Assembly: GCF_017315735.1 (NCBI RefSeq)
Contig: NZ_JAFLRK010000005.1
Coordinates: 62,001 to 126,000, forward strand
Direction of reading: 5' to 3'
Source of the DNA: Paracoccus shandongensis
GTDB taxonomy: Bacteria; Pseudomonadota; Alphaproteobacteria; Rhodobacterales; Rhodobacteraceae
DNA: 64,000 nt
The notes below the pieces were generated by a model. That model did no database searches. It was not told the origin of the DNA and saw nothing but the letters and a program-made list of their open reading frames with translations. Shown here piece by piece: positions 25,907 to 37,549 of this stretch. Made by a program: the position numbers and the translations under genes. Each line of letters opens with the position of its first letter. Position 1 is the first letter of the stretch.

Positions 25907-26677
25907 ATGGCGCGGATCATGCTGGATCTTTCCCTCGAGCTTTTCCTGATCCTTGCCGCCGCCGGTTTCGCGGCGGGCTTCATCGATTCGATCGCCGGGG
26001 GCGGCGGGTTGATCACCCTGCCCGCGCTGATGCTGGCGGGGATCCCGCCCGCGCAGGCCCTGGCTACGAACAAGGTGCAGGGGGTGTTCGGGGCAGCCAC
26101 CGCCGCCATCAGCTATGCGTCCCGCGGATTGGTCGATCTGCGCAGCCAAGGACGATCGGCGCTGATCGCGGGGGCGATGGGGGCCCTGGGGGCGGCGCTG
26201 GTCAGCTATCTGCCGACCGACGGGCTGCGGCTGATCCTGCCGGTGATCCTGATCGCCATTGCCGCCTTTTTCGCGCTGAAACCCGGGCTGAACGACCTGG
26301 ACCGGGTGCAGCGGGTCGCGCCGGGGGTCTTTGCGCTGACGGCGGTGCCGCTGGTGGGGTTTTATGACGGGCTGCTGGGGCCGGGGGCGGGGTCGTTCTA
26401 CATGATCGCCTTTGTCACCCTGGCCGGATACGGCGTGCTGAAGGCCACCGCGCATACCAAGATGCTGAACTTCGCGTCGAACCTGGGCGGGCTTGCGGCC
26501 TTTGCGCTGGTGGGCCAGCCCTTGTGGCTGCTGGGGATCGTGATGGGCGCGGCGCAGATCGCGGGCGCCAGCCTGGGGTCGCGGCTTGCCACGCGCATCG
26601 GCGCGCGGCTGATCAAGCCGCTGCTGGTGGTGACCTCGACCGCGCTGGCGCTGCGGCTGGTCTGGCAGATGATCTAG
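25907..26677 (+). CDS. TSUP family permease (TauE/SafE-type)
   Basis: A 256-residue protein with about eight hydrophobic helices. The N-terminal half contains AAGFIDSIAGGGGLITLPAL and the second half GFYDGLLGPGAGSFYMIAF. These are the paired, glycine-rich motifs of the 4-toluene-sulfonate uptake permease (TSUP) family, which moves sulfite, sulfoacetate or other sulfur anions. There is no clear ribosome binding site. ATG 25889, 25907 and 25919 are all possible starts; 25907 (MARIMLDL) was chosen as the nearest start to the first helix that leaves a short charged lead. It overlaps the convergent asparaginase gene by 4 bases. Substrate is unknown. Confidence 0.85.
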   Translation: MARIMLDLSLELFLILAAAGFAAGFIDSIAGGGGLITLPALMLAGIPPAQALATNKVQGVFGAATAAISYASRGLVDLRSQGRSALIAGAMGALGAALVSYLPTDGLRLILPVILIAIAAFFALKPGLNDLDRVQRVAPGVFALTAVPLVGFYDGLLGPGAGSFYMIAFVTLAGYGVLKATAHTKMLNFASNLGGLAAFALVGQPLWLLGIVMGAAQIAGASLGSRLATRIGARLIKPLLVVTSTALALRLVWQMI

Positions 26678-27660
26678 GCGGGAAAGCCGGGGGCGGTCCG
26701 CATCTCTCCGGTGACAAGGCCGCGCCAGTTGCGGATCGGATCGGTCAGGAAGCGCCCCACCGCCGGGTCGTTGTCAGGCAGCGCGCCCAGATGGACCAGA
26801 AGGGCGGTGATCGCCGCCTCGGCCGCGCGGGTCGCGCCGTCCGTGATCTTCAGCGCGACGCCCAGGCCCTGGTCGGGCAGGATGGCCACGAAGACCGCCT
26901 CGGCCCCGGTCTTGGCGGCGACATGGCCGTTCATGGCGCGCATCAGGATCGTGCAGGCCCGCCCCTCGCCCGCGACCAGTTCGGGATGGGTCCGCATCGC
27001 ATCCACCAGCCGCCGCATGGCCCGGCCGCGCGCATCATTGGGCGGATCGGCAAACGCCGCCATCGCCCGCCCCAGACCCGCCAGCGAGCAGGACCAGTTC
27101 GGGGCCGAGCAGCCGTCGATGCCGTAGCCGGGGCTGACCTCTCCGGTCACCTCCTCGAAGGCGGCCTTCACGGCCTGCTGGACGGGGTGGCCGGGGTCCA
27201 CATACTCGGCCCCGCCGCCCAGGTGGCGGTTCAGGGTCAGGAAGCCCGCGTGCTTGCCCGAACAGTTGTTGTGAAGCTGGGTGGGGCTTTCGTCGCCGCA
27301 GGTCAGGCGGCGGTTTTCATCGCGGTCCTGCGGCATGTGGCAGCCGCAGCGCAGGTCATGCTCGGCCAGGCCCAGGGCGTGCAGCCATTGGCCCACCGCA
27401 TCCACATGCATCCGCGCGCCGCTGTGGCTGGCGCAGGCCAGCGCCAGCTGCCGTTCGGTCAGCCCCGCCGCATCCGCCGCGCCGCTTTCCACAAGGGGCA
27501 GCGCCTGGATCATCTTGCAGGAGGACCGGGGGAAGACGATCTGCGAAGGCCGGCCCCAGGCCTCGACGACGCCCTTGGTGTCGCAGATCACGGCATCGCC
27601 GCAATGCAGGCTTTCGCGCTGCCCGCCGCGCCACAACTCGATCAATTCGGCCGACCGCAT
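26674..27660 (-). CDS. Asparaginase II family protein (Rhizobium type)
   Basis: A 328-residue protein of the 'asparaginase II' family (AnsA of Rhizobium type), unrelated to the E. coli enzymes. Signatures include RSSCKMIQALPLVESGAAD, LALACASHSG, THNNCSGKH-like QLHNNCSGKHAGFLT (Ser-Lys pair in a beta-lactamase-like fold), GYGIDGCSAPNWS and AAKTGAEAVFVAIL. It should hydrolyse asparagine to aspartate and ammonia in the cytoplasm. Start ATG 27660 is preceded by AGGGGGGACAG; an in-frame extension upstream lacks family sequence. Convergent with the TSUP gene (4-base overlap). Confidence 0.88.
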   Translation of the reverse strand: MRSAELIELWRGGQRESLHCGDAVICDTKGVVEAWGRPSQIVFPRSSCKMIQALPLVESGAADAAGLTERQLALACASHSGARMHVDAVGQWLHALGLAEHDLRCGCHMPQDRDENRRLTCGDESPTQLHNNCSGKHAGFLTLNRHLGGGAEYVDPGHPVQQAVKAAFEEVTGEVSPGYGIDGCSAPNWSCSLAGLGRAMAAFADPPNDARGRAMRRLVDAMRTHPELVAGEGRACTILMRAMNGHVAAKTGAEAVFVAILPDQGLGVALKITDGATRAAEAAITALLVHLGALPDNDPAVGRFLTDPIRNWRGLVTGEMRTAPGFPA

Positions 27661-27813
27661 TGCCTGTCCCCCCTGACAATTGCGCGATTTCCTGTCTTGC
27701 GCTCTTTTTCGCACAATGATCTTGGCTATCCTGACGGCGGATGGTTGAAAAGACCACAGCAATCGGGAAGAACGCCCCCTGAAGTGGCGAAACCTATGGC
27801 AGGAGGCCAGAGC

Positions 27814-28338
27814 ATGACCAACACCACGCTGCGCGGCATGACCGCCGCCCTTGCCCTTATGCTGGGCCTGGGCGCGGCGGCGGCGCAGGAATCCACCAAT
27901 GTCGTCGCGACCGAAGGCGACTGGACCGTCTTCGCGGCGGAAAACCCCAAGGAATGCTGGGCCGTTTCCCCGCCCAAGGCCACGCAGAACACCGACGCGA
28001 ACGGCAACCCGCGCGAGGTGACGCGCGGCGACATCCGCCTGTATGTGGCCTATCGCCCGGGCCAGGGCGGCGAGGTCAGCTTCAGCGGCGGCTATCCCTT
28101 CGCCCCCGACAGCACGGTCGAGGTCGATATCGGCGGCGCCAAGTTCAACCTGTTCACCGAGGGCGAAAGCGCCTGGACCGGCAGCGCGTCCGAGGATCAG
28201 AAGCTGATCACCGCTCTGCGCGGCGGGTCGAACGCGGTCATCACCGGACGATCGGCGCGCGGGACGGTGACAAAGGACACGTTCAGCCTGGCGGGGATCA
28301 CGGCGGCCACGAACACGGCCAAGTCGCGCTGCGAGTAA
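27814..28338 (+). CDS. Invasion-associated locus B (IalB)-like periplasmic protein
   Basis: A 174-residue secreted protein. ATG 27814 follows AGGAGG. The signal peptide is MTNTTLRGMTAALALMLGLG with cleavage after AAAAQ. The mature part has DWTVFAAENPKECWAVSPP, RLYVAYRPGQ and ITGRSARGTVTKDTFSLAGI, the layout of the IalB family (Bartonella invasion-associated locus B relatives), widespread in alphaproteobacteria. A lone Cys near residue 48 and one next to the C-terminus (KSRCE) may form the usual disulfide. Molecular function is not established; an envelope role is inferred. The gene is followed by a strong terminator region. Confidence 0.8.
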   Translation: MTNTTLRGMTAALALMLGLGAAAAQESTNVVATEGDWTVFAAENPKECWAVSPPKATQNTDANGNPREVTRGDIRLYVAYRPGQGGEVSFSGGYPFAPDSTVEVDIGGAKFNLFTEGESAWTGSASEDQKLITALRGGSNAVITGRSARGTVTKDTFSLAGITAATNTAKSRCE

Positions 28339-28343
28339 GGGTT

Positions 28344-28459
28344 GGGGGCTTTGCCCCCGTCCCTTCGCTAGGCTTCGCCCGTTCGTCGCTGAAAAAGGTC
28401 CACCGGACCTTTTTCCTGGCGCTCCTCACCCCCCAGGATATTTAAGCCAAGGTGAAAGG
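28344..28459 (+). repeat. Dispersed composite intergenic element, copy 2
   Basis: Order of parts: a GGGGGC/GCCCCC hairpin (28344-28358), an 11-3-11 perfect hairpin (28391-28415), 20 bases, then GGATATT...CCAAGGTGAA (28436-28459). This is the same architecture as the element before the nitronate monooxygenase gene, and it lies upstream of rlmN in the same orientation. Confidence 0.75.
28391..28415. terminator. Bidirectional intrinsic terminator after the ialB-like gene
   Basis: Arms GAAAAAGGTCC and GGACCTTTTTC pair perfectly around a 3-base loop. With A-run and T-run at its two ends it can end transcription in either direction. Confidence 0.75.
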
Positions 28460-28526
28460 ACGAGGCCGGTTGATTTTCGGCCTCGTTTCGCTTATCTGCG
28501 GGTCTTCGCACAACATCGGTAGACCC

Positions 28527-29692
<1,166 letters not shown>

Positions 29693-29696
<4 letters not shown>

Positions 29697-30751
29697 GCAT
29701 ACAAACGGATAGCTGCTTCGATAGCCTCGACGTTCTGATATATATCTGAGGGAGAGGATATTTTGATGCGAGTTTCTTTCTTTTCTGCATCAAAAAGACC
29801 AAGATTTTTGGTTGTCGCAGAGTTGAAGTAGAGGCGACAGATTGGCCTGCGGTTGTTGTCATCCATGAGAATGGCGCAGTAGCTTTTCGAATCCCGTATT
29901 GTAATTCTTTCAACTGGCACAATCTTGGCGCCGATTGCCCGGACAATCATAAACCCCTCCCGCTCCTCCTCTGTTGTGACAAGTTCATTGTCGTTTGCCG
30001 GCTCATCAGCCGGAGAGTTAGCAGGTGTTGTACTTTCGGGTCGAAAGGTAATGCTTAGTCTATCCTGTATGCGATCCCGGACCAACTCATCTAGTGCGGC
30101 TTAGATCGCAGGCTTTAGCTGCTCTGCCACAGCTTTGGTTATTGACCCCTCATGGATTTGGCGACCGATGAGGCGCACGAAATCATCATCAGGCTCATCC
30201 ATCTGACGCTTCAGGTAAGCGGCAGCGGCACTGGTGTACTTCAAGTTGGATGCAGCCTCTATGATCGCGTCGATAGCGAAGCGACCCTTTTGAAACCTTG
30301 CAAGCTCTTCGACCTGTGCCGCATCATGCTTTTGGAAGTCGAACGTGAAGAACGGCTTCTTATCCATTTTGTTCGGTTCGTCGGTGTCCGAAAAGAACCA
30401 CGCTTCTCGTCCATTAGTCAGGATTGCCAGTCTTGCCTCTGTTACATGAAAGTAGCGGAAAAGCTGGCTGTATTGGGTATCCCCAAGCTTGCAGGAGATC
30501 GGCTTGACCTCGACCAGCATAGCGATTTTTCCGTCTATTTTTAGAGCAAAGTCGACTTTCTCCCCTTTCTTGACTCCCACATCTGCAATGAACTCGGGCA
30601 CCACCTCCTCTAGATTGAAAACATCAAAGCCAAGTGCTTGAAGGAACGGCATCACTACAGCCGTCTTGGTCGCCTCTTCGGTTAGAGCCTGACGCTCTGC
30701 CATTTTTGATCGAGCTGATAACGCCTCAACAACTTCTGAAAAATTGGTCAT
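29693..30751 (-). pseudogene. Restriction-like protein (COG4748/HsdR-N type) split by an in-frame TAA
   Basis: From ATG 30751 (MTNFSEVVEALSARSK) the frame runs to a TAA at 30101-30103 and then continues in the same frame, with no further stop, to the TAA at 29693. The two halves form one plausible 351-residue protein. The N-terminal half has a PD-(D/E)xK-type nuclease core, KVDFALKIDGK...MLVEVKPIS, as in type I restriction HsdR N-domains and the COG4748 family. The C-terminal half (FMIVRAIGAKIVPVERI ... DNNRRPICRLYFNS) is the companion domain of that family. The stop sits in ...LKPAI-stop-AALDELV..., so a single CAA-to-TAA type change would explain it. Base composition is clearly AT-richer than the flanks, suggesting acquisition. 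It has no methylase or specificity partner. Confidence 0.8.
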
Positions 30752-30909
30752 TCCTGATGTCCCTCGCTGCACGCCGACTGAACAGCGCAGTTACCCAAAC
30801 GTCTTACCAAGTGTTAGGCGCTTTTCCGCCGACTTGTATAGTAAGGATATGGAGTAAAATGTGTTTTGGATGGGAGGCTTGTACAAAGGCCACGCCCCCG
30901 TTCCCAGCA

Positions 30910-31743
30910 CTAAGCCTTCCCCCACCCATCAATCACCCCCACCGCCTCCTCGGCCGTCTCCACATAGTGGAACAACTCCAGATCCTCCTCTGAAATCGTC
31001 CCGGCCTCGGCCAAGGCCTTCCAGTTGATGATCCCCTCCCAGAACGCGCGGCCGAACATCAGCACGGGCACGCGGGCCATGCGGCGGGTCTGGATCAGGG
31101 TCAGGGCCTCGAAGGTTTCGTCCAGGGTGCCGAAGCCGCCGGGAAAGATGGCGATCGCGCGGGCGCGCATCAGGAAATGCATCTTGCGGATCGCGAAGTA
31201 ATGGAAGTTGAAGCACAGTTCCGGCGTCACATAGATGTTGGGCGCCTGTTCATGCGGCAGCACGATGCCCAGGCCGATGGACTTGCCCCCGACCTCGTGC
31301 GCGCCCAGGTTGCCCGCCTCCATTACGCCCGGGCCGCCGCCGGTGGCGATGACAAAGTCGCGCCCGCCCGAGGCCAGGCTGCGGCGGGTCATTTCCTGCG
31401 CGAAAAGCCGCGCTTCCTCGTAATAGGACGACAACCGGGCCAGCGCCGGGGTGCGTGCGCCCGCCGCCCGTTCGGGCGAGGGGATCCGCGCGCCGCCGAA
31501 CATCACCACGGTGGATTCCACCCCCGCCTCGTCCAGCAGCATCTGCGGCTTCAGCAGTTCCAGTTGCAGGCGGACGGGGCGCAGCTCTTCCCTCAGCAGG
31601 AAGTCGCGGTCGGTGAAGGCCAGCTGATAGGCGGGCGAGCGCGTCTGCGGCGTGTCGGGGATCTGCTGCGCGCGGGCCGCGTCCTCGTCGCTGTGGGGAA
31701 AGGGATGGGCGCGGTCATCGGTGGTCTTGGTCGCGTCGTTCAT
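30910..31743 (-). CDS. LOG family protein (TIGR00730-type nucleotide-binding protein)
   Basis: A 277-residue protein of the 'lysine decarboxylase-like'/LOG family. ATG 31743 follows GAGGATCC. Hallmarks are [20 protein letters not shown] and [20 protein letters not shown]; the PGGxGTxxE motif binds nucleotide and contains catalytic Glu. Family members are phosphoribohydrolases that cleave cytokinin or nucleoside 5'-monophosphates. This longer subtype has an extra N-terminal segment of about 90 residues (polar, then [20 protein letters not shown]). The biological substrate in this organism is unknown. It is divergent from dapD with only about 90 bases between starts, so the two share a promoter region. 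Confidence 0.88.
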   Translation of the reverse strand: MNDATKTTDDRAHPFPHSDEDAARAQQIPDTPQTRSPAYQLAFTDRDFLLREELRPVRLQLELLKPQMLLDEAGVESTVVMFGGARIPSPERAAGARTPALARLSSYYEEARLFAQEMTRRSLASGGRDFVIATGGGPGVMEAGNLGAHEVGGKSIGLGIVLPHEQAPNIYVTPELCFNFHYFAIRKMHFLMRARAIAIFPGGFGTLDETFEALTLIQTRRMARVPVLMFGRAFWEGIINWKALAEAGTISEEDLELFHYVETAEEAVGVIDGWGKA

Positions 31744-31832
31744 CGGATCCTCGGATTGCACGGGCCTTGTCCCAGGCTTATAGCCCCGGTGAACCAGTTT
31801 CCACCCATGCCGCAGATCCCAGGGAGAGGCCC

Positions 31833-32654
31833 ATGACCCAAGCACTTGAGACCGCCATCGAGGCCGCGTGGGAAGCCCGCGCCGATATCGACGCAAGCAC
31901 GACCGGCTTCGTGCGCGAGGCGGTGGACGAGGTCTTGGCCCAGCTGGACAGCGGCGCCCTGCGCGTGGCGGAAAGGCGCGGCAACGACTGGCACGTGAAC
32001 CAGTGGGCGAAAAAGGCCGTGCTGCTGTCGTTCCGCCTGAACGACATGGAACAGATGTCGGGCGGCCCGCAGGGATCGGCCTGGTGGGACAAGGTGCCGA
32101 CCAAGTTCGAAGGCTGGGGTGACAGCCAATGGCGCGCCGCGGGTTTCCGCGCGGTGCCCGGCGCCATCGTGCGGCGGTCGGCCTTCATCGGCAAGGGCGC
32201 GGTGCTGATGCCGTCTTTCGTGAACCTGGGCGCGCATGTGGGCGAAGGAACCATGGTCGATACCTGGGCCACGGTCGGATCCTGCGCGCAGATCGGCCGC
32301 AACGTCCACCTGTCGGGCGGCGTGGGCATCGGCGGCGTGCTGGAACCGCTGCAGGCCGGGCCGACGATCATCGAGGACGACTGCTTCATCGGCGCCCGGT
32401 CGGAAGTGGTCGAGGGCTGCATCGTCCGCGAAGGGTCCGTGCTGGGCATGGGCGTCTTCATCGGCCAGTCCACCAAGATCCTGGACCGCGAGACGGGCCA
32501 GGTCATGTATGGCGAGGTTCCCGCCGGATCGGTCGTGGTCGCGGGGTCCATGCCGTCGAAGAACGGCGTGAACCTGTATTGCGCGGTGATCGTCAAGCGG
32601 GTGGATGCGAAGACGCGCGCCAAGACCTCGATCAACGAACTGCTGCGCGATTGA
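31833..32654 (+). CDS. dapD: Tetrahydrodipicolinate N-succinyltransferase
   Basis: A 273-residue hexapeptide-repeat acyltransferase, succinylating tetrahydrodipicolinate in the diaminopimelate/lysine pathway. ATG 31833 follows AGGGAGAGG. The N-terminal helical domain contains [17 protein letters not shown]. The left-handed beta-helix begins near residue 108 ([20 protein letters not shown]), and continues through [20 protein letters not shown] and [17 protein letters not shown]. Length and all core motifs agree with DapD. Translationally coupled to the next gene (TTGA overlap). Confidence 0.96.
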   Translation: MTQALETAIEAAWEARADIDASTTGFVREAVDEVLAQLDSGALRVAERRGNDWHVNQWAKKAVLLSFRLNDMEQMSGGPQGSAWWDKVPTKFEGWGDSQWRAAGFRAVPGAIVRRSAFIGKGAVLMPSFVNLGAHVGEGTMVDTWATVGSCAQIGRNVHLSGGVGIGGVLEPLQAGPTIIEDDCFIGARSEVVEGCIVREGSVLGMGVFIGQSTKILDRETGQVMYGEVPAGSVVVAGSMPSKNGVNLYCAVIVKRVDAKTRAKTSINELLRD

Positions 32655-33109
32655 CGACGCTTTTCATCGACGCCGACGCCTGCCCCGTCAAGGCCGAGGC
32701 GGAACGGGTGGCCACCCGCCTGCGGGTGCCGATGGTGCTGGTCTGCAATGGCGGGCTGCGGATGCCCGCCAACCCGCTTGTCACGCTGAAGATCGTGGCC
32801 GAGGGCCCGGACGAGGCCGACAAGTGGATCGCCGACACCTGCGGGCCGGGCGACGTGGTGGTGACGGGCGACCTGCCGCTGGCGGACCGTTGCCTGAAAG
32901 CCGGCGCCCTTGTGCTGCGCCATGACGGCGAGGCGCTGACGCCCGCCAATATCGGCCCGCGCCTGGCCACGCGCGACCTGATGGCCGACATCCGCGCGGC
33001 CGATCCCTTTCACCAGGGGGGCGGCGCGATGTTCGGGCGTGCCGACCGGGCGCGGTTCCTGCAGTCGCTGGACCGGGCGCTGACGATGGCCCTGCGCCAG
33101 GCGCGCTAG
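32651..33109 (+). CDS. yaiI: UPF0178 family protein (YaiI/YqxD type)
   Basis: A 152-residue protein beginning with TTG 32651, which overlaps the dapD stop as TTGA. It reads [20 protein letters not shown], the exact style of the DUF188/UPF0178 start, followed by [20 protein letters not shown] and [20 protein letters not shown]. The fold is PIN-like; members have acidic residues suggesting a metal-dependent nuclease, but no activity is established. A strong coupling to dapD is clear from the overlap. It overlaps the convergent glycosyltransferase-like gene by 4 bases. Confidence 0.9.
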   Translation: MTTLFIDADACPVKAEAERVATRLRVPMVLVCNGGLRMPANPLVTLKIVAEGPDEADKWIADTCGPGDVVVTGDLPLADRCLKAGALVLRHDGEALTPANIGPRLATRDLMADIRAADPFHQGGGAMFGRADRARFLQSLDRALTMALRQAR

Positions 33110-33804
33110 TCCCTGGACCCGATGCGGTCCAGCAGCGCGCGGGTTTCGGCCCTCAGGTCGGCCCGCCCGCTTGTCGCGACGGTGTGGAACAGGGATGTCG
33201 CCTTCAGATCCTCGGGCAGGTTGCGGCGCAGGTCATCCGCGCCGCGCGGAAGCACCCAGAACGCGCGCCCCTGGTCCATCTGCCAGTTGGCGAAGCGGAT
33301 ATCGACAAAGCCCTCGGCGCCCGCAAGATCGCCCAAGCGCGGCATGGCGCGGCCCATCATGCAGGCGGTGCCGGTCCCCAGGATATCGACCCGTTCGGCC
33401 CTGCTGCAGGGCTTGAAGAACATGAAGGTCTTCCAGCCGTGACGGCCCTGCGCCTTCTTGAAGGTCCAGCGGTTTGCCTGGTATCCCACGACGCTGCGCG
33501 ACAGGTCAAAGGCCTCGGCCTGCCGCAACGTCCGTTCGACATAGTCGGGCGGATAAAGAATGTCGTCGTCGATCGTGAAGATCAGGTCGTCATCCTGCGG
33601 AACGAAGGCGAACTTGCCGATGTCCTTCAGGTCGCTTTCCGGGATCATGGGATGCAGGTTGGCAAACCCGTCCAGCCAGGCCGGGATCGCGTCGTAATCG
33701 TTCAGGCACAGGAACAAGCGATCGACCTGCGGCGCAATGCTGCGGATCGTGTCTGCCAGAATGGCCCGGCGCGCGGGAAAGGTGGCAAGATGCGCGCGGA
33801 TCAT
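33106..33804 (-). CDS. Glycosyltransferase-like protein (GT-A type)
   Basis: A 232-residue protein from ATG 33804 ([20 protein letters not shown]). It resembles GT-A glycosyltransferases: an N-terminal strand-helix with [20 protein letters not shown], then [20 protein letters not shown], whose DDD would bind the metal and nucleotide sugar, and later a [10 protein letters not shown] segment. It has the compactness of GT2-like or GT25-like bacterial enzymes, but I cannot assign a family with confidence. It stands alone between yaiI (convergent) and carB (divergent). The sugar donor and acceptor are unknown. Confidence 0.65.
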   Translation of the reverse strand: MIRAHLATFPARRAILADTIRSIAPQVDRLFLCLNDYDAIPAWLDGFANLHPMIPESDLKDIGKFAFVPQDDDLIFTIDDDILYPPDYVERTLRQAEAFDLSRSVVGYQANRWTFKKAQGRHGWKTFMFFKPCSRAERVDILGTGTACMMGRAMPRLGDLAGAEGFVDIRFANWQMDQGRAFWVLPRGADDLRRNLPEDLKATSLFHTVATSGRADLRAETRALLDRIGSRD

Positions 33805-33978
33805 GGGCCGGCCTCGTTGCGGATCATGGCGCCCTCCATGCGCCAGACCGAGGGCGTTGTCCACCGGCCCATCAAAAGCACGTATCGCGCCCTTCCCACC
33901 TTGCACCCCGACCGCGCATGGCTATAACCCCGGACGATTTAGCCGCCGCCCGCCGCCCGAAGCCCAAGGATCAAGCCC

Positions 33979-36900
33979 ATGCCGAAAAGAACCGATATCA
34001 AGTCGATCCTGATCATCGGCGCAGGCCCCATCGTGATCGGCCAGGCCTGCGAGTTCGACTATTCCGGCGCCCAGGCCTGCAAGGCCCTGCGCGAGGAAGG
34101 CTACCGGGTGATCCTGGTGAATTCCAACCCCGCGACGATCATGACCGACCCGGAAATGGCCGACGCCACCTATATCGAGCCGATCACCCCCGAGATCGTC
34201 GAAAAGATCATCGCCAAGGAACGCCCCGACGCGCTGCTGCCCACGATGGGCGGGCAGACCGGGCTGAACACCGCCCTGGCGCTGGCGGACATGGGCGTCC
34301 TGAACCGCTACGGCGTGGAACTGATCGGCGCGCAGCGCGCCGCCATCGAGATGGCCGAGGACCGCAAGCTGTTCCGCGAGGCGATGAACCGGATCGGCCT
34401 GGAAAATCCCAAGGCCACCATCGTCGCCGCGCCCAAGCTGGCCTCGGGCAAATACGACATCGGCGCGGGCGTGGCCCAGGCCATGGACGTGCTGGAGGAG
34501 ATCGGCCTGCCCGCGATCATCCGCCCCGCCTTCACCCTGGGCGGCACCGGCGGCGGCGTGGCCTATAACCGCGACGACTACGAACGCATCGTGCGGTCGG
34601 GGCTCGACGCGTCCCCGGTGGCGCAGGTGCTGGTCGATGAAAGCCTGCTCGGCTGGAAGGAATACGAGATGGAGGTCGTGCGGGATCGCAACGACAACGC
34701 CATCATCGTCTGCTCGATCGAGAACGTCGATCCGATGGGCGTCCATACCGGCGATTCCATCACCGTGGCCCCGGCGCTGACCCTGACCGACCGCGAATAC
34801 CAGATCATGCGCAACGGAAGCATCGCCGTGCTGCGCGAGATCGGCGTGGAAACCGGCGGGTCGAACGTGCAATGGGCGATCAACCCCGCCGACGGCCGCA
34901 TGGTCGTGATCGAGATGAACCCGCGCGTGTCGCGCTCCTCGGCGCTGGCGTCCAAGGCCACGGGTTTCCCCATTGCAAAGATCGCCGCGAAACTGGCCGT
35001 GGGCTATACGCTGGATGAACTCGACAACGACATCACCAAGGTCACGCCCGCGTCGTTCGAGCCCTCCATCGACTATGTCGTGACCAAGATCCCGCGCTTC
35101 GCCTTCGAGAAATTCCCCGGATCCAAGCCCGAACTGACCACGGCGATGAAATCCGTGGGCGAGGTCATGGCCATCGGCCGCAGCTTCCACGAATCGCTGC
35201 AAAAGGCGCTGGCGTCCATGGAAAACGGCCTGACCGGCCTTGACGAGATCGCCATCGAGGGCGCCGCCGAGCAGGGCAAGCCCGCCGTGATCGCCGCCTT
35301 GTCCAAGGCCACCCCCGACCGCATCCGCGTCATCGCCGAGGCAATGCGCTTTGGCCTGACCGATGACGAGATCGGCCGCATCACCAGTTTTGATCCCTGG
35401 TTCCTGGCCCGCATCCGCGAGATCGTCGATGCCGAACACAAGCTGCGCCACGAGGGCCTGCCCACGGACGCCGAAGGCCTGCGCGCCGTCAAGATGATGG
35501 GCTTCACCGACGCCCGCCTGGCCCATCTGACCGGCCGGAACGAGGCTGACATCCGCCGCGTCCGGCGTGGCGCGGGCGTTTTGCCCGTCTTCAAGCGCAT
35601 CGACACCTGCGCCGCCGAGTTCGAGGCCCAGACCCCCTACATGTATTCCACCTATGAGGCCCCGGCGATGGGCGACGTGGAATGCGAATCGCGCCCGTCT
35701 GACGCGAAAAAGGTGGTGATCCTGGGCGGCGGCCCGAACCGGATCGGCCAAGGGATCGAGTTCGATTACTGCTGCTGCCATGCCTGCTTTGCGCTGACCG
35801 ATGCGGGCTATGAGACGATCATGGTCAACTGCAACCCGGAAACGGTGTCCACCGACTATGACACCAGCGACCGGCTGTATTTCGAACCCCTGACCCTGGA
35901 ACATGTCATGGAAATCCTGCGGGTCGAGCAGGAAAACGGCACGCTGCACGGCGTCATCGTCCAGTTCGGCGGCCAGACGCCCCTGAAGCTGGCCAATGCG
36001 CTGGAGGCCGAGGGCATCCCGATCCTGGGCACCACCCCCGACGCCATCGACCTGGCCGAAGACCGCGAACGGTTCCAGAAGCTGCTGAACGACCTTGGTC
36101 TGAAACAGCCCGTCAACGGCATCGCCAGCAGCGCCGAACAGGCGCTGGACATCGCCGGGCAGGTCGGCTTCCCGCTGGTCATCCGCCCCTCCTACGTCCT
36201 GGGCGGCCGGGGGATGGAGATCGTGCGCGACATGGACCATCTGAAGCGCTACATCACCGAGGCCGTCAGCGTCTCGGGCAAGAACCCGGTGCTGCTGGAC
36301 AGCTATCTGTCCGGCGCGATCGAGGTCGATGTGGACGCGCTGTCGGACGGCGAAACCGTCCATGTCGCGGGCATCATGGAACATATCGAGGAAGCCGGCG
36401 TCCATTCGGGCGATTCGGCCTGCTGCCTGCCCCCGCATACGCTGGACGCCGCCACCATTGACGAGCTGAAGCGCCAGACCGTCGCCATGGCCCGCGCGCT
36501 GAAGGTCAAGGGCCTGATGAACGTGCAGTTCGCGATCAAGGACGGCGCGATCTATGTGCTGGAAGTGAACCCGCGCGCATCCCGCACCGTGCCCTTCGTC
36601 GCCAAGGCCACCGACAGCGCCATCGCCAGTATTGCCGCACGGCTGATGGCGGGCGAGCCCATGGCGAATTTCCCCCTGCGCGATCCCTATCCCGCAGGCG
36701 TCGGCCCGGAAACCGACCTGCCCTTCGCCGATCCGCTGACCCTGGCCGACCCCCTGACGCCCTGGTTCTCGGTCAAGGAAGCCGTGCTGCCCTTTGCCCG
36801 CTTCCCCGGCGTCGATACGCTGCTTGGCCCGGAAATGCGATCCACCGGCGAGGTGATGGGATGGGACCGCAACTTCGCCCGCGCCTTCCTGAAGGCGCAG

Positions 36901-37317
36901 ATGGGCGCGGGCACCCACCTGCCCAGCGAAGGCCGCGTCTTCATTTCCGTGAAGGAGGCCGACAAGACCGAAGCCCTGGCCGATGCCGCCCGCGACCTGA
37001 CCGCCATGGGCTTCCAGCTGGTCGCCACCAGCGGCACCGCCGACTTCCTGTCCGCGGCAGGCGTCGAAACGGCCCGCGTGAACAAGGTCTATGAAGGCCG
37101 CCCCAACATCGTGGATCGCCTGAAGAACGGCGATATCGCAATGGTCCTGAACACCACCGAAGGCGCCCAGGCCATTGCGGATTCGCGCGAGATCCGCGCC
37201 GTCGCGCTTTATGACAAGATCCCCTATTTCACCACGGCGGCGGGAAGCATCGCGGCCGTGGCGGCGATCAAGTCGCGGGGTGAGGGCGAGGTGGGCGTGC
37301 GGTCGCTGCAGGGCTGA
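33979..37317 (+). CDS. carB: Carbamoyl phosphate synthase large chain
   Basis: A 1112-residue enzyme making carbamoyl phosphate from bicarbonate, ammonia and two ATP, for pyrimidine and arginine synthesis. Two homologous ATP-grasp halves are visible. The first starts [20 protein letters not shown] and has [18 protein letters not shown] and [20 protein letters not shown]. The second starts [20 protein letters not shown] and has [19 protein letters not shown] and [20 protein letters not shown]. The C-terminal methylglyoxal-synthase-like allosteric domain begins near residue 975 ([14 protein letters not shown]). AAGGA precedes the ATG. carA is not in the window. Confidence 0.97.
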   Translation: MPKRTDIKSILIIGAGPIVIGQACEFDYSGAQACKALREEGYRVILVNSNPATIMTDPEMADATYIEPITPEIVEKIIAKERPDALLPTMGGQTGLNTALALADMGVLNRYGVELIGAQRAAIEMAEDRKLFREAMNRIGLENPKATIVAAPKLASGKYDIGAGVAQAMDVLEEIGLPAIIRPAFTLGGTGGGVAYNRDDYERIVRSGLDASPVAQVLVDESLLGWKEYEMEVVRDRNDNAIIVCSIENVDPMGVHTGDSITVAPALTLTDREYQIMRNGSIAVLREIGVETGGSNVQWAINPADGRMVVIEMNPRVSRSSALASKATGFPIAKIAAKLAVGYTLDELDNDITKVTPASFEPSIDYVVTKIPRFAFEKFPGSKPELTTAMKSVGEVMAIGRSFHESLQKALASMENGLTGLDEIAIEGAAEQGKPAVIAALSKATPDRIRVIAEAMRFGLTDDEIGRITSFDPWFLARIREIVDAEHKLRHEGLPTDAEGLRAVKMMGFTDARLAHLTGRNEADIRRVRRGAGVLPVFKRIDTCAAEFEAQTPYMYSTYEAPAMGDVECESRPSDAKKVVILGGGPNRIGQGIEFDYCCCHACFALTDAGYETIMVNCNPETVSTDYDTSDRLYFEPLTLEHVMEILRVEQENGTLHGVIVQFGGQTPLKLANALEAEGIPILGTTPDAIDLAEDRERFQKLLNDLGLKQPVNGIASSAEQALDIAGQVGFPLVIRPSYVLGGRGMEIVRDMDHLKRYITEAVSVSGKNPVLLDSYLSGAIEVDVDALSDGETVHVAGIMEHIEEAGVHSGDSACCLPPHTLDAATIDELKRQTVAMARALKVKGLMNVQFAIKDGAIYVLEVNPRASRTVPFVAKATDSAIASIAARLMAGEPMANFPLRDPYPAGVGPETDLPFADPLTLADPLTPWFSVKEAVLPFARFPGVDTLLGPEMRSTGEVMGWDRNFARAFLKAQMGAGTHLPSEGRVFISVKEADKTEALADAARDLTAMGFQLVATSGTADFLSAAGVETARVNKVYEGRPNIVDRLKNGDIAMVLNTTEGAQAIADSREIRAVALYDKIPYFTTAAGSIAAVAAIKSRGEGEVGVRSLQG

Positions 37318-37549
37318 AGCCGGGCCTGACGTTGGTAACCGCCGCCGCAACGGGGGCGGTGGCTTCGGCACCTGATGGAACCCGGGCGGGCGCGTCACTT
37401 CCGGCTCTCAGGCAGCCCGCCGCCCCAAGGCTGTGAGGTCCGCGGCTGACCAAAGGGAACACCGGACATCCGTTCGAGGCGGTGTGCCCGAAAGGCGCGG
37501 CATGGCCCCTGGAACCGGCCGGGCCTGCCCCCGTGCCGGATGCCTCGGC
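37318..37549. ncRNA. GC-rich structured gap after carB (candidate small RNA, strand unproven)
   Basis: About 230 bases without a protein gene. Directly after carB the arms ACCGCC/GGCGGT can act as its terminator. Farther along, the arms GGCGGGC (about 37384) and GCCCGCC (about 37414) pair around a 20-odd base loop, and the plus strand then reads GCGGCTGACCAAAGGGAACA. Such an arrangement of a closing hairpin and purine-rich segment reminds me of stable RNAs such as alphaproteobacterial 6S RNA, but I cannot establish this by eye. No promoter was identified. Confidence 0.25.

Noticed and set aside
30085-30103. Selenocysteine or programmed read-through in the restriction-like gene
   Set aside because: The stop is TAA, not TGA, and no recoding structure is visible; a nonsense mutation is simpler.
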